Origin: Polytrichum commune
Lineage: Eukaryota > Streptophyta > Polytrichopsida > Polytrichales > Polytrichaceae
Direction of reading: 5' to 3'
Length of the DNA stretch: 64,000 nucleotides
Assembly (NCBI GenBank): GCA_950295325.1
Contig: OX485803.1
Span: 52,903,554 to 52,967,553, forward strand
The stretch's first letter is position 1. Every line of letters begins with the position of its first letter. Below the pieces are notes generated by a model that did no database searches, was not told where the DNA came from, and saw only the letters and a program-made list of their open reading frames with translations. The translations under genes and the position numbers were made by a program. Positions 38,676 through 51,500 of the stretch are shown here, piece by piece.

Positions 38676-38896
38676 TGTCAAGTCTTTTGTGTTTCAAATG
38701 TGTGTGGCCTCTTCACGTGCATGCGATAAAGAGTGTTCAAATCAGTCACCCCACTCTCACTTTCTCACTTTCTCACTTTTGCCACACTTTGATAAGTTAT
38801 CTCATGCATGGTAACCAAGCCTCTCACTTCTTCGATTGTTAGAGGAGGGAGGGGTTTTCTAGGGCCGCATTCAACCAATCTAAGTTACCCTCTTTT

Positions 38897-38976
38897 ATAT
38901 ATATATATATATATATCTATATCTATATATATCTATATATATCTATATCTATATATAGATATATCTATATCTATAT
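38897..38976. repeat. TA/TATC microsatellite tract
   Basis: A run of TA repeats passing into TATATC and TATAGA units, largely self-complementary, so it can form a hairpin. Confidence 0.9.
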
Positions 38977-40516
38977 CATAACATAACATGCAAATACGTT
39001 GTTTGAATGTTGGACATGGCAAGTTGAAAGCGCGTGATTATCATCTCATCACTACCTCGTCTTCTACATCTTAGTCACTATAATTGGTTAAAATGAATAC
39101 ATTTCTAATAAGGCACCCGGATCTCATGATAGAGGCCGTTTACTCCATGATGAATTGTGTACCAACATAGGACTTGCTTGCTTTGATCCATGATTGATTA
39201 GGACTTGATTTTCCAAACCCTTTTAGACTCATAAAAAGGACACGGGACACATCATTTGATTCAATGGTCTCATGGGTGATGGGGGAGAGACAGGTCCTTA
39301 ATCGGGGTGGGGGGATTCAATGCCTTAAGACATAAGTCACCTAATCGGGGTCCCAAGTTGCACCCATTTGAGAGGCATGGAAGTTGGGACTTATCACTTT
39401 ACATGAGGTCCCAAGTTTCGAGTCCCAAGGATGACATGGATGTTCACATGGTTACATGGCAACACTTTTTGAAGGCTAGGCTTAGGACTTGTGTTGAGAG
39501 TTAGGTTGTGTGAAAGCTAGTCCAATTTTCAACACAAAACCTGAGAATATTCTTGCATACAATAATCCAAATCAGACGTTTAATGATAATTAACCATATT
39601 TAAATGGTTATTTGAGGTTCAAATGTTGGGACTTGTCGACATGAGTGGGACCTGGGACTTGGAAATCCGTGTGAACTGCCTCTAACACCAACTTCACCAA
39701 CAACTTGGAAATTGCCTAAATTGTCATGTTGGATATATTTTTGTTATGTATATATAATGGAACAACATAAGATTGAAAAATGTTAGGAGATAAGTACGGC
39801 CATGGCTAGACGCCCACCTCTTTGAGTTGGATTCATAACCATTATCCCAAGGCAAAAAACGTAGTCAATTATATCATACCTTGTATTATAAATTTTTAAG
39901 ATAATTATGAGAAATAATGACTATGGGTATGAATTGGATTTTGCTAATCATCTTGCATTGATTGCATGTTTCGTATCCTATAAGAAGGGTTATGGAGTTG
40001 AAAGTGTTTGCTTAAAACCCGTAGCAAAACTATGAGTTTTGTGAACATCGATACATTTTTATTTTATGTTTTGGCACAACATCGATACATTTTGAAAAGC
40101 TTAGGAGATGACTATAGCTTTTGCAAACACAACGAATAACGGTAACAAGTCATTGAAATAGTGTTACAAACCGTGACCATTGGACCCTCAATTCGAAGCT
40201 TTTGAGGTCTTTTGATGGGGCCAATAATGAATGTGTAGCAGCCTGCACATTTGGAGCATGACAAAGCATAAGGTAAGTGGCCACCGTCAATGACACCCAT
40301 TAACCAAATTTTTGCTTTAAAAGTATTAAAGGAAGAGGGCTCATACAACCAAGACACAACTAAAATAGATGTGAAATGGAAATCCCAATCAATCACAAGT
40401 AATAAGCACCCCAATTGGAACCCTATTAGCCAACAATATTTTGTGATTCAACATGAATGGCCCTCCTCACTAACACCTCTTGACATCACACTTGTCGAGT
40501 TATTTCCCTAAATCAA

Positions 40517-41279
40517 GTGATATGCAAAGTCCTCAACACGTGCACCAATCTTCTCTATCAAGAGTTCATTGGAATTTGGGGAGGTGACTTGAAAAATTAT
40601 CACTGGAAGGTTTTTGAGAAGGGCATGAAGGCATGTATGATGTCTCACGTCAAAGTATGTTCTTCGACAACCTATGACTATCTATTGGTTGAATATGCAG
40701 AACTTCCCATGGAATTATATGCTCTTGAGCTAACTATGAGCTTTCAGCAACGGCTTGCCCACCTACTCTCTTCTTGATTAGTCACTCAGGCAACATTGCT
40801 CTCCCAACACCTTGCAGAGCAAGGGGCTAATACCTTACACAAATCGACAACCACTTGCAAGGTATCATGGGGTCTATCTCATTGGGAAACCCATGTCAAC
40901 CCAACATCGACATCCACATTTGATGATATCAAGGATGTTTTTCTCGCTAAATAGTGGAATTTTTTCCCATCTCTTGGGGAAGAAACTAGATTATCTCCAC
41001 GTGCTTCCACATCAAGGATTTTTTCAAATATAAATGTGAAGCAACCACTGACACCACCACCACAACGTAAGACTATTGTTGCTTGCTGCACTTCAAATCA
41101 TAGACTTGCCATTGAAATTGGATGGTGGTCAATTGTCCCTATCTCTAAAGATAATAAATTATGCCATTTTTGCCTCTTATAATGTAGTTAAAACCAAGAC
41201 ACAATTTGTGTTGGAGTGTCCCATGTATGTAACTCCATTGGAGATAAGTTTTAATCATTATTTGAGAAGGTGGTATTAA
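40517..41279 (+). pseudogene. Degraded LINE-like retroelement fragment
   Basis: The first frame (40517-40777) contains VEYAELPMELYALELTMSFQ, resembling the LPMEL-x-AL segment after the reverse transcriptase domain of some non-LTR elements. A later frame (41076-41279) has LPLKLDG and TQFVLECPMY, similar to the C-terminal HFVLECP zinc-knuckle region of LINE ORF2. Stops and frame changes separate them. The downstream sequence 41290-41460 is echoed at 45615-45830, suggesting a second 3' remnant. No endonuclease or catalytic YADD motif was seen. Confidence 0.45.
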
Positions 41280-42699
41280 GGAGTCCGAAATCTTTCTTTC
41301 ACTTGGACCATCAAGTTGAAATTAGCCTTTGCCTCACAGAGGCTATTGCACTATGCCACTCTAGGGAACTATCCGGTTGGACACCATCTTGATGTACTTT
41401 TAGTCCCATAAGCCCTTTGGCTTCTTGGACTCTAGAATCAATTTCATTTCATTGGAGGGTGTTGAAACTTGGATATAGTGAAACTCCTCTAACCTTCCTT
41501 TTTCAATGCAAATAAACTTTTTGAAAACTTTTCGTATCTAAAACCGGGTCTCAACCTCATGAATATGTAGACCAAACCTCTGATGTTTGCTAATACCATG
41601 CCCACGCTAAGACCAACAATTGGCCCACACCAGTGGAAGAGTTTTCGGGCAATACCATTCTAAACCATGTCGATATTGGGTGACATTACCTAGGTCTGAA
41701 GATTATTGTGTATTATTGTACGAATGACGTTGGAAACATAAATACTCTCAAAAACCCATACCATGCAAGTATAAAACAAAACTCGAAATCCACATCATTG
41801 ATAACCAAATATCAACAATAATAATAATAATAACAACAACGATGTTAGTCCAACATTGGTGTAGATCCATGTGCATTGTTGCGATAATACGATTGACTCA
41901 ATAAGCATGATAATCTTCACAAGATCATACGATTAGACCGTTCACAATTAACTTAGAGCGGATGAGCACTAAAGTTTCACAAAAGGCTCACCCAAAACAT
42001 GACAAATTGTGCTCTTAATGTGCACTACTTCCGTACTTGGAGGAGGTAGTAGGTAGGTCCCCACCATGCTTGGACATATACATACATACATACATACACA
42101 TAAAATGTGGAAGGTATCATAAGATTCTTGCATTTCCAATGCCATCAACTCCAAGCGTGTAATGTGTCGAGGAGCATATTCCATCGGTAAGAAGGTTATT
42201 TGGAAAAGCGGTAAAAGGGTAGGGTCGAAACCATGAGGTTTTATAGGGGTCTTTTTGTTGTTGTTGTCTAACCATGTTTTATATTAGAATAGGAAAAGAA
42301 TAAAAGATGATGTCATTTTAAACAACATGGTAAACAACATGTTTGCTTGAACATGGTCATGGGTTCATTTAGGGGGGGCATGTATATGATTCGTTGTATA
42401 TGTCAATAGGTGTGCTAGTAGTATGAATAATTTGAATAGTTCAATAAGATTTATTTTATTTTATTTTATTTTTTTGCAACGTGAGGGTTTTTTGGCGACA
42501 CATTTGTAAAGATCATTAGTGTGATCTAGAAGTGCGTGTATGTGTGTGTGCATGTACAAGTAGAAAATGCTTCTCGTGTGAATATGTGTTTTGTATTGTA
42601 TATTGAGTCCTCAATAAAACTTGGAAGAAGTTTGAATTTTGATCTTAAATTGAATATAGATCGGACGATTCATGAATTTGGGGCCCAATATTGGGTTTG

Positions 42700-44050
42700 A
42701 GTTTGACAATTTCAAAACTTTCAAACCTTGAGGCTAAGTTGAATTCGAGTTAGCCTACAGGTGGATAGGTATTTCTAAACTAGGAACATACAAGAACTTG
42801 AGGCTAACTCGAGTTCAAGTTAGGGCCACATCACACACGAGCCAAGAGCCGTGACCATGAAATTGTGAGAGCCCCAAAGAAAGTATCCAAATTAAAGGCC
42901 ATCCCAAATGACCTCCAAAATCATGTAGTGTGGTCATGGGTCTTCAAGTGTAGTGTGAAGCCTTATGTGACCGGGCCCTCAACCAAATGCTATTTCAATG
43001 AAATTTCTATTCATGCGGGTCTTCACACATGATAGAATAGAATAAATCAATGGTTGCGAGCATTTCGAGTGCCATGGTCTCCTGGTTTTGTGTTAGGCCT
43101 ACCTCCAAGAGGTGGTTTTCGAAAACAGTCCAAGTGACCATAAAACATGATCCATTTGATGCCACGTGAGAACCCATGTAGGCTTTACATCCATCTTGCA
43201 TTCACATATACATACTGCGTTGGTCCCTCGACCATAGTGTGAAGCGAACTTGGACCGCCTCCGCCTTTTCCACCAATGAGAGTGCTTGAAGTGTAATGGT
43301 CATGGGCTCTCAGTCTTGTGTGTGAAGTTACGGGCCCTTAGCCTACATTGGATAGGCAATGTGCAGATTGAAAATTAATTTGAAACTTGAAGTTAAACTC
43401 AAATGTGGAGTTCGCCTATGGGTGAGTGGATAGCATAGAACTTTCAGTGGCGGATTCGAAATTGACTTAGGGCCACTTCACACTTGAGCCAAGAGCCATG
43501 ACCTTGTAATTGTGAGGACCCTTGACTCTCATCCAAAGGCCGTACCATGGGTGTTGGGAAAGCCGTTTATGTAGTCACGGGTCCTCAAGCATAGTGTGAA
43601 GTGAGAATGGACCATGTTGTGGGACCATTGCATATTTTGTTGGCGGAAAAAGAGGGGAGGATTTGGTTTAATATAAAATGTCTTAAACTCTATCAATTTA
43701 AGAGATTCACTTGGTGGTGTTTGTCTGTCCTGGAATCTATCTTGGAATATATTATGGAATTTGTCTTGTTGGATTTTTTTTGTTTGAAAAATCATGGTCT
43801 CCTGAAATTTACGTCAAGCCCACCTCTTGGAGATGGTCCATGTAGAGTTTTCATCCACGAACTTTCTTTGGGCCTTTAGGCCTTCACCTCCTAGTTTCAA
43901 GTGAACTTGGATGGTCTCCACCTTTTCGACCAATAAGAGCTCTTACATTGCCATGGTCATGGGCCCTCAGCCTTGTGTGTGAAGTGGCCCTTAAGCTCTG
44001 GGTGGACGGACACTGTGCAAAACTAGAAGAAATATGAAAACTTTAGGCTA
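42700..44050. repeat. Tandem duplication, unit about 650 bp
   Basis: GAGCCAAGAGCC(G/A)TGACC occurs at 42839 and 43486, and GGTCATGGG(C)TCTCAG-like text followed by CTTGTGTGTGAAG occurs near 43298 and 43955. Other shared words in the same order are TAGTGTGAAG, GAACTTGGA and CTCCNCCTTTTC. Two diverged units make up most of this interval. Non-coding. Confidence 0.7.
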
Positions 44051-44432
44051 ACTTTAGGACGAGGTTCGTACCCAACCTGTCTCATAGCCTTCTAGAATAT
44101 AACGAAACTTGTCATTATTGTAGGCTCAATGTTGGAGTAAATTAGGAAAGGGCCTCTAAGATCATCTAAGAAGACAAAGGGATCTTCATGTTTGACTGTT
44201 GAAATACATCGCATGTCGATTCCAATCTTGAAACTTGAAATAACAATGTGTGTGATATATTAGCGGGAATAATGCAGACCCAAAAATACGAGGCCAAATA
44301 TGTTGACATGAATAGAGACAATTTACCTCTGAGCCTAACTCGTGTGTGAACCTGCAACAAGTTTACGGAGCATGGATATGGGACAAGTGTTCCAATCAGT
44401 TCATTTCTCCTAGGATTTTAAACATGGGGTTA

Positions 44433-44844
44433 GAGCAAGCCCAGTGACCCTGCACCTGCATCTGCATTTGCGCTTTTCATCTGCGATGCGGATGCAGATG
44501 CAGGATACTGGCCCAGTCACCCTGCTATACCCTAAAATTGGATGTAAAATAATACAGGAAGTGCATAACTCCCTGCAATTCGGCGAGATATGCAGGGAGC
44601 CTGCTATCAGCTAAGGACGAACAACTTCATGGCGGCTTTTAACTAAAGACAACTCAATATGGTAGGGCCGCAGAAAACTACAAACTCATATTGTTAAAAC
44701 TCATATTTTAACAATATGAGGAAATTCTTTGGTAGTAAGGTAGAATGAGTGGCAATTTTGCCTGGATATGCATCTGCATTCTGGGTGGAGGCCACTTTTC
44801 ATTCCTGGATGCAGATGCAGATCCAGGAATGACTGGGCTTGCTC
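44433..44844. mobile_element. MITE with TTA target duplication (PIF/Harbinger-like)
   Basis: Ends GAGCAAGCCCAGT and ACTGGGCTTGCTC, extended inwards by imperfect pairing that includes CTGCATCTGCAT on both sides. TTA flanks each side (44430-44432 and 44845-44847). It is 412 bp. An internal perfect 15-bp inverted repeat, CTCATATTGTTAAAA and TTTTAACAATATGAG, lies at 44685-44699 and 44706-44720. No coding capacity. Confidence 0.82.
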
Positions 44845-44847
44845 TTA

Positions 44848-47800
44848 GTATGAGACGGACTAGCAAATTATAATCAAGGCAACCTTGACCACGCTTTCTC
44901 ATACTAATAATAATTTAAGATCATACGAATATATGGTTCTTCGTCAAAGTGAAGACTTTGTTTTCTTTGTAAAGGATCACGTAGTTTCCTCGATTGTGGT
45001 GACTATTGAACCTAAAATAGTTTATAAAATTGGGCACATAATCTAGTCTATTTTAAACATGAGGATGAGACAAATTGGACCCATTGTAACTTGTGGTCTA
45101 TGTCTGCAAATACCACAAAACAATTCAAAAGTTGGTTCAGATTTGTTTGAATGTTAATGCACACCAAATCGCACATGAATGAAACTTGACACAAAGAAAT
45201 TACCACACACAAAATGTTTACTCATATATGCCTCAAAATTACATCAATATTTGTATCATCCACAATTAAACATAATCAACTATGTTGAGATGTATCACAA
45301 ACCTACATGTGTTGAGAACATCAAAATTAAAATTTTCAACTGAAAGCTGTAGAATCTTAATTTATTAAGTTGCAAAATGAAGAAATTACTTGGCACGTGG
45401 AGTTCACTAATTCATTTGAGAACACCAATTGCATGGATGGGATTTTGAAATGATATCAACAAGTTTGCTTCATAAAAAATATACTTTCTGGCCTTGTAAC
45501 CTTCAATCTACAACACACGAAGAATGGGTCCTTCTATGTGCAAAAAGCTTTATTCATTCAAGGGTTAAAATGAGATTCTTAGTCTTGTTACGTATCACTT
45601 AACTTGGTTCTAATCATTGGCAATCTTAGTGTTTCTCTTCCAATTGGATTGCCAAGTTGAGATTAACCTCTATCTCATAGAAGCCATTGCCCTCCGTTAC
45701 TATTGAGAACTAGTCTTTTTGTCATTATCTTGATGTACGACTTTTTAGTTCATTAGCCTTGTTGGGTGTTTAAATCAAAATTTTCATTTCTTTTTCATTT
45801 CATTCCAATTCAGTGGAAATATATTTGATGCCTATGGTTGTTCTAGATGACATAAATAAACATGGATGAGATAAGGATGTGGTGTGGATGGAGTTCCCAG
45901 AATGGATGCACCAATGGATGGATGAAGAAGTGAGTATTAAGACACTTGGTGTTTCAACATAAGTTATATTTTGGGAAGGACTTATGGAAGGACTAGAAAG
46001 GAAGATTAGGTGACTTGAGTTACACTTGAGGTATAAGCTTAGAAAGAAAGGCTCTTGAGAGCATCTACAACGAGACACACTTATTAGGATTTATTCATAA
46101 GTTGGGTGCATCAAAAGGATTTTGTTTCCTCACACCTACCATCAAGGGTGGAGTAAAAATTTGTCCCTAGAGGTATTTTGTGGAATTCATATTAAACCGA
46201 TAATAATAGAGTAATTAAAAATATATCCCCAAATTAGTGTGTTAATTTTGCTAAGAATTACAATAATTGGGTTTTACATAGTAATCATTGTTTTCATCCA
46301 CCCTGATGGTAGGTGTTGTGAACATGTATATTGCATCAAACTCTAGGCAAGTTGATAAAAAATTCGAGTTTAAGGGTTTATGTAGAAAGCAACGGAGTTT
46401 TTTTTTGTCAAGGTTTTAGTAACATGCTAAAGTGTGTGTTTCATGTATGAGAAAGTTTGTTTTCTAGCTTGTCATACAAGAATTGACATGCCAAACTAAG
46501 ATCTTGGATAGTTGGGTGTCGTAAGTCAAACCCTATTTTGGTTATGAAAGTTCTTTTGAAGCTTTTGGATTAAAATAAGAGATCCGGGGACGTTCACCCA
46601 TGTCTCAAAATCAAGGTCCAACACCCAAAGCTCCAATGAGTTGTTAATAGAGAAGTCCTTAAAAGAGGCACCAAACTCCTTGTTTTGGGGGCCTCTATGA
46701 GGAAATTTGTGGGTAAGACTATTATGCTTGCAACTTTCACCAATGTAAAGTATCTAAAACAAACTAGTACACATAATGGTGTGAAGCTATTATTTAAAAA
46801 TTCCATATGGGAGGATGAAAGGTCAATTGTGTATGCATATTAAACTATATAAATGTTATGCTTTGAATGTGCCTCAAGAAACCCTTGGAAATGTTACTTT
46901 ATAGCACATCCTAGAAAGTGGTTTAGAGTAGAGGCACCTATAACCGATGACTTACAAGATTTTGCGCCACATCTGGAGAAATATAAGGTGGTGCAAATTT
47001 TTCATGTGTAGGAATATAGAAATTAGGAGGACTATAATTTATTCTGGTAGTGTTATTCCTTGAATTGAAATTACTATGAATTTTTGAAGCCAAAAGTTGG
47101 CCTGAACATACTACCAATGTCTTGAGTATGCCATAACCACTCACTGTAACAACTCATTCCTCCTCACTTTAGCACTCAAAACTAGGACATGTGTCACGAC
47201 ACTAATGATTCGGCATGATCAAAATTCAGTTCTAGCATGATAAATTTTTTTGTACCCTATAGATTGCCAATGGGGCCTTGATCGGGAATAGGCACCTCTA
47301 CTCTACTCCTCATGTTGGCAAGGGTGACATGTGGTCCTATTGTGGGCACTTCTAACTCCACAAACATTTTGACCATTGGTTAGCAATTGCAATCACAAAG
47401 AATGCCATTTTGTGTTTCAAATGCAAAAACTATGAGGTCAAAATGATGATCCTCAATTTCTCAATTGAACCCAAGTTAAAGAATGTGTGGCCCAAGTTGA
47501 AATATATTTGGAGAACCACTACAGAAGGAACCAGAAATGAAAGTGCGACATCATCCACTGCAGTGTAAAGTTAATCAAAAGGCCATGAGCAATTGCTCTC
47601 AGAAGCATGAGCTCCACATTCCTCAAGTGCCTTCGCAGTTACTTACATTCCAGATATCAATGGCACAACAATACAGAGCTAATAGCATAATAACAGTTGC
47701 AGTCATAATAACAATTGAGATAAAAAACAGAAAAGCAAAACATCAAAATCTGCTGATTCAAGACAGTACAAGTAGCTCGTAGGTTGTCATATGTATATTT

Positions 47801-47900
47801 GAAACACAATGAGCTACCTCAACTCACTTATGCGTGTATCCAAATAAATGAACATTTCTGCAAGACACTCTTATACTTGAGAACCCCATGTGGAAGTAGA
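44848..47900. other. Gene-free region with repeat remnants
   Basis: Contains a worn dispersed-repeat segment near 45000-45130, a possible LINE 3' remnant at 45480-45830 and a small MITE at 46.1-46.3 kb. Several 60-90 codon frames exist without motifs. No intact gene seen. Confidence 0.5.
46132..46316. mobile_element. Small MITE-like inverted repeat element
   Basis: ACACCTACCATCA on the left and TGATGGTAGGTGT on the right, with further pairing (GGGTGGA on both arms). About 185 bp, AT-rich inside. No clear target duplication. Confidence 0.55.
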
Positions 47901-47904
47901 TTTG

Positions 47905-48268
47905 GAGAAAGATGACTCTAATGTTGCCACCAGTGCATGGATGATGGTGTTGCTTCATCTTCAAAATGGTGCAACGCCATATGTGTTCCGCTAAAACAGG
48001 CATGACGAGAGGATTAGAGGCACCTCTGTGACCCCTGCTTCCTTGCTTCAGGTGAGCACCTTGAACATGTGCAGGTAATCTGGCCTGCATCAAACTTATA
48101 TCCCCGAAACGCAAGCCTCTGGGTTCCCACATGGTTGGTTGAAAATCCATGGATTGGAAATCTAGTGCACAAGGTCACTCATTAGAGCACTATTCTGGCC
48201 TCAGGAGGCTTCACCTTGAAGTTCTCATGGGATTCAGGTTGAGGCTTGGGGTTTAGGCCACCCTGACA
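47905..48268 (-). mobile_element. 5S-derived SINE-like element, copy 2 (downstream of the GH81 gene)
   Basis: Minus strand. A 5S-like head starts near 48265 (GGGTGGCCTAAACCCC, AATCCCATGAGAACTTC, CCAGAATAGTGC and GAGTGACCTTGTGCAC), followed by the shared body (AACCAACCATGTGGGAACCC, AAGGTGCTCACCT and GGTGGCAACATTAGAGTCATC). The tail is only CTTTCTCC, without a long T-run. It lies just past the GH81 stop codon and so may be in the 3' untranslated region. Confidence 0.75.
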
Positions 48269-48534
48269 GTTCGAAAAATATGTATAGAAAGGCTTTGATT
48301 TTTTGTGTTGTTTGCTTGTTTGCATGTTTGTATGTACGATGGAAGAGTGTGTGAGCATTCTATAACGCCAACCCCCCCTTCATGTATCTAGTTTCAACTT
48401 CAAATTAAAGAGTTTCTCAATGCTATTCACATAGGACAACTTCTAGGCATTGTGGTTATCTCCAATCCCAACCCCATTCACACGGCACCTTTGTACGTCA
48501 CAACTTTGTGAGGTTAGAGAATGTGGACTAAGTT

Positions 48535-51500
48535 TTACCGGGTGTGAATCCACCACAACAGATTGGAGTAGGAGTTGCCATCGTCATGCTCATTCAGGCG
48601 CTGCGACTTCTTGAGAGCCACACGAGGATTGTAGATTGCTTCCAAGGCATACACAAAGCCGCGCCACGCATCAGTGACATCGGCGTTGTTGATGGACTCC
48701 ATGGTCCAGTCCACCAGCTCCTTCACGTACCGTGTGCTTGGGAACATGCGCTCTGTCATTGGAGTGATAGGGAGAACCTGGATGCCTAGCCTACAGTCCC
48801 GCCGCTCGGGACCTGCACACCATAAACAATAACCACCCACCCAAAGCTGAGAGCTTCTCTCCCACCACATTCATCTCAGAAAGAAGAAGAAAGCAATGAA
48901 AGATGACCTGATGTTGCAACCGCCATGTATTGTGGTGTTGTTGCTTCATCTTTGAGTTGATCTAAGTCTATATGTAATCCCGAAATGGGCATCAAAAGAA
49001 TTAGAGGGCCCCTGAAGACTACTGCCTCCTTTCAAAGGTGAACACCTTGAACTGGCGCAGACAAGCTGGGCTGTAGGTCTATCTCCAGATAGCCAAGCCA
49101 CTGGGTTCTCATGTGGTTGGTTAAAATATCCAATTCACTCCAATGCTGTGACTTGCATGAATTATGGAGGCTTGATTCTATATGTGATCCCAGGACGAGC
49201 GTCACAAGAATTATTAGGGGCACACCCATCTCTCCCTCAAGGGCATGGTGGTTGATTGAAAATATCCGTTTGAGCAGGATACCTCACACTATGATTGGAT
49301 TGACCATAATAATAGTGTGCACTGGAAATCAAGTTCAATGAAGGTCATGCATCCTAGCAATATTCCACCCTTAGGTGGCTTAAACCTCAATGTTCCCATG
49401 GGATCCTGGCCAGGGCCTTGGGTTCAAGGTTTAAGCCACCCTCATGTTGCAAACCTGAAATTTACATGGTACATGGCACTGGACCATCATCAGCTACGAC
49501 AATGCATCATTTACATCCTTTTGTTAAGCATGTTTGTGAAACTCCAGTAATTCCATCCTGCCTGAGAGCCAAATCCACCAAACTATAAGTGACAAATAGA
49601 TAATGGTGCTGTAAGTCAGATGACTGACCTGCAAACCAGAGCCCGCTGTCCCGCTTCGTGGACCACAAAACTGACACGACACGATTCACTTTCGTGAACT
49701 CAGGTTCGTACAACCTGCTCATGGTCGGCACGTGCCAGAGTAACTGCGAGGACCGGCACTCAAATGCACACAAAGTGGATGCAATGTTGACAAGGCCAAA
49801 ATCTTCATATGCTAGCCCCAAAAGAGCCGCGGCATAGTAGGCATTGACAGCCTCACTCGTTGACTCTTGGTTGCGTCCATCAGCGAATTCCGTGAGTCCA
49901 CTTGCCCATGAGTGAAGGGAGTAGCAATCGAAAGATCGTAGTCTCGGAAACTCGTGTGGCGTCATGCTCATGTAGTCATGGACAAGGGTGTACAAGTGTG
50001 GCTTCCACTTATGAGCCCAGTGGCAGTCCAGCTTTGCTAAAACAGCACCTGCACCACCAACATATAAAAGTGAAGAGTCAGTTAGTTGCTTTTGTGCAAA
50101 TTTGACCTCAATGCAGCACATCGGTAAGGTAACGTAAGCAGGCCTAATTTGGTTACTTGTCTTAAATTGTGAAACACCTATATTTGAATGGTCCATGGTT
50201 AGGTGCGGATCTAAGAACAAATGAGTGATGGGTCCATGGCTGTTACCTTTGGAAATTCATATCAATTCCAGGGGTCTCCAAAGTTTAACTCATATCAAAT
50301 TCATATCAGATTCTCTGCAATTGAATGTGGCTTCCCCATCCACATTCATGGGTCAGCCAAAATTTAGAGGTCACAAATTGGAGTTGTGTTTCATAGTGAA
50401 CAAGAAAAAGCAACCATTTGAGACCCATCTACCTTATGTGGGTCTTATGTGGTCACCCATCGTACTTGGATGCCTACATATGAGTGGTAAATGGCAAAAC
50501 TTGAAGTTGAGAATGGACACTCAAAAGACACATATTTTATAAGATTGAACTATGTGCTCGAATAAAGACACCAATCTATAGTTAACACAAGTGATAGATA
50601 CTAAATGACCATTTAAAGAGGAAGAGAATCTTCATTTAAACCTCTTACTATGTTTGCATCTGACTTGTGTTTTTGAAACTTGAAACAACAATCTTTGTGA
50701 TTCCCAATTGCTAATTGGATGGGACAATTCCTGAGCCAATCCAAAGGTCAAATATGTCTCTGGAATTGCAAGTGCACACAGTAGGGTTGCATACCTACTT
50801 TTGGAGCAAAAAGACAATGATAAGTACTTCTGGCTGAAATGAGCAAAGGTATGTGAGCCTTATGTGGTGACTCTCTTAAATCGGACACCTGTATTTGAGG
50901 GGGATAAGGCACGGCTTGTAATTATGATGGACACCAAGAAGAACTTGTGTTGAGATGGGATTGGACCATGTGCTCATAATATAGAAGGACATTGACAAAC
51001 GGACATTTCTACCTTTTCAAAAAAAAGGGACCAACCTTGAAACCAAGCTCCCCAAAATTAGGCACATGTCAAGGTCAAAATTCTTTTACCAAACGCATTT
51101 TAAAACCGGTGTTTTTGAATTGTGTGATCCACTAAATAATTTTCTACTATGACACTACAGCTTCGTAGTAAAAAGGTGGCATTTCAAGAAAAGTTGTGGC
51201 ATAATTACCTGCATAGACGAAGTAACCCAGATGGTAATGGTGGTCATTGTACGTTGAAAACCCAAAATCTCCAGTGGCATCTCGCAAGATTAACCCACCC
51301 CAAACATTATCATACAAGAATGCGTTACCAGAAAATTCACCCGAAAACCATGGGGTAATTGAACTCCGCAAAAACTCTGCAACTTTTGCAACAAGATGGG
51401 GAAGACAAAGCTCTTCAGCAATGAGCGCCATCCTTGCTGCACGGGCAAGTGCCTTGCCATGAAAATAAGAGGTGGGTGTGCTTATGGGGCTCAATTGGTG

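Noticed and set aside
38897-38976. TATATC tract as a promoter or origin
   Set aside because: It is a simple microsatellite in a gene-free region.
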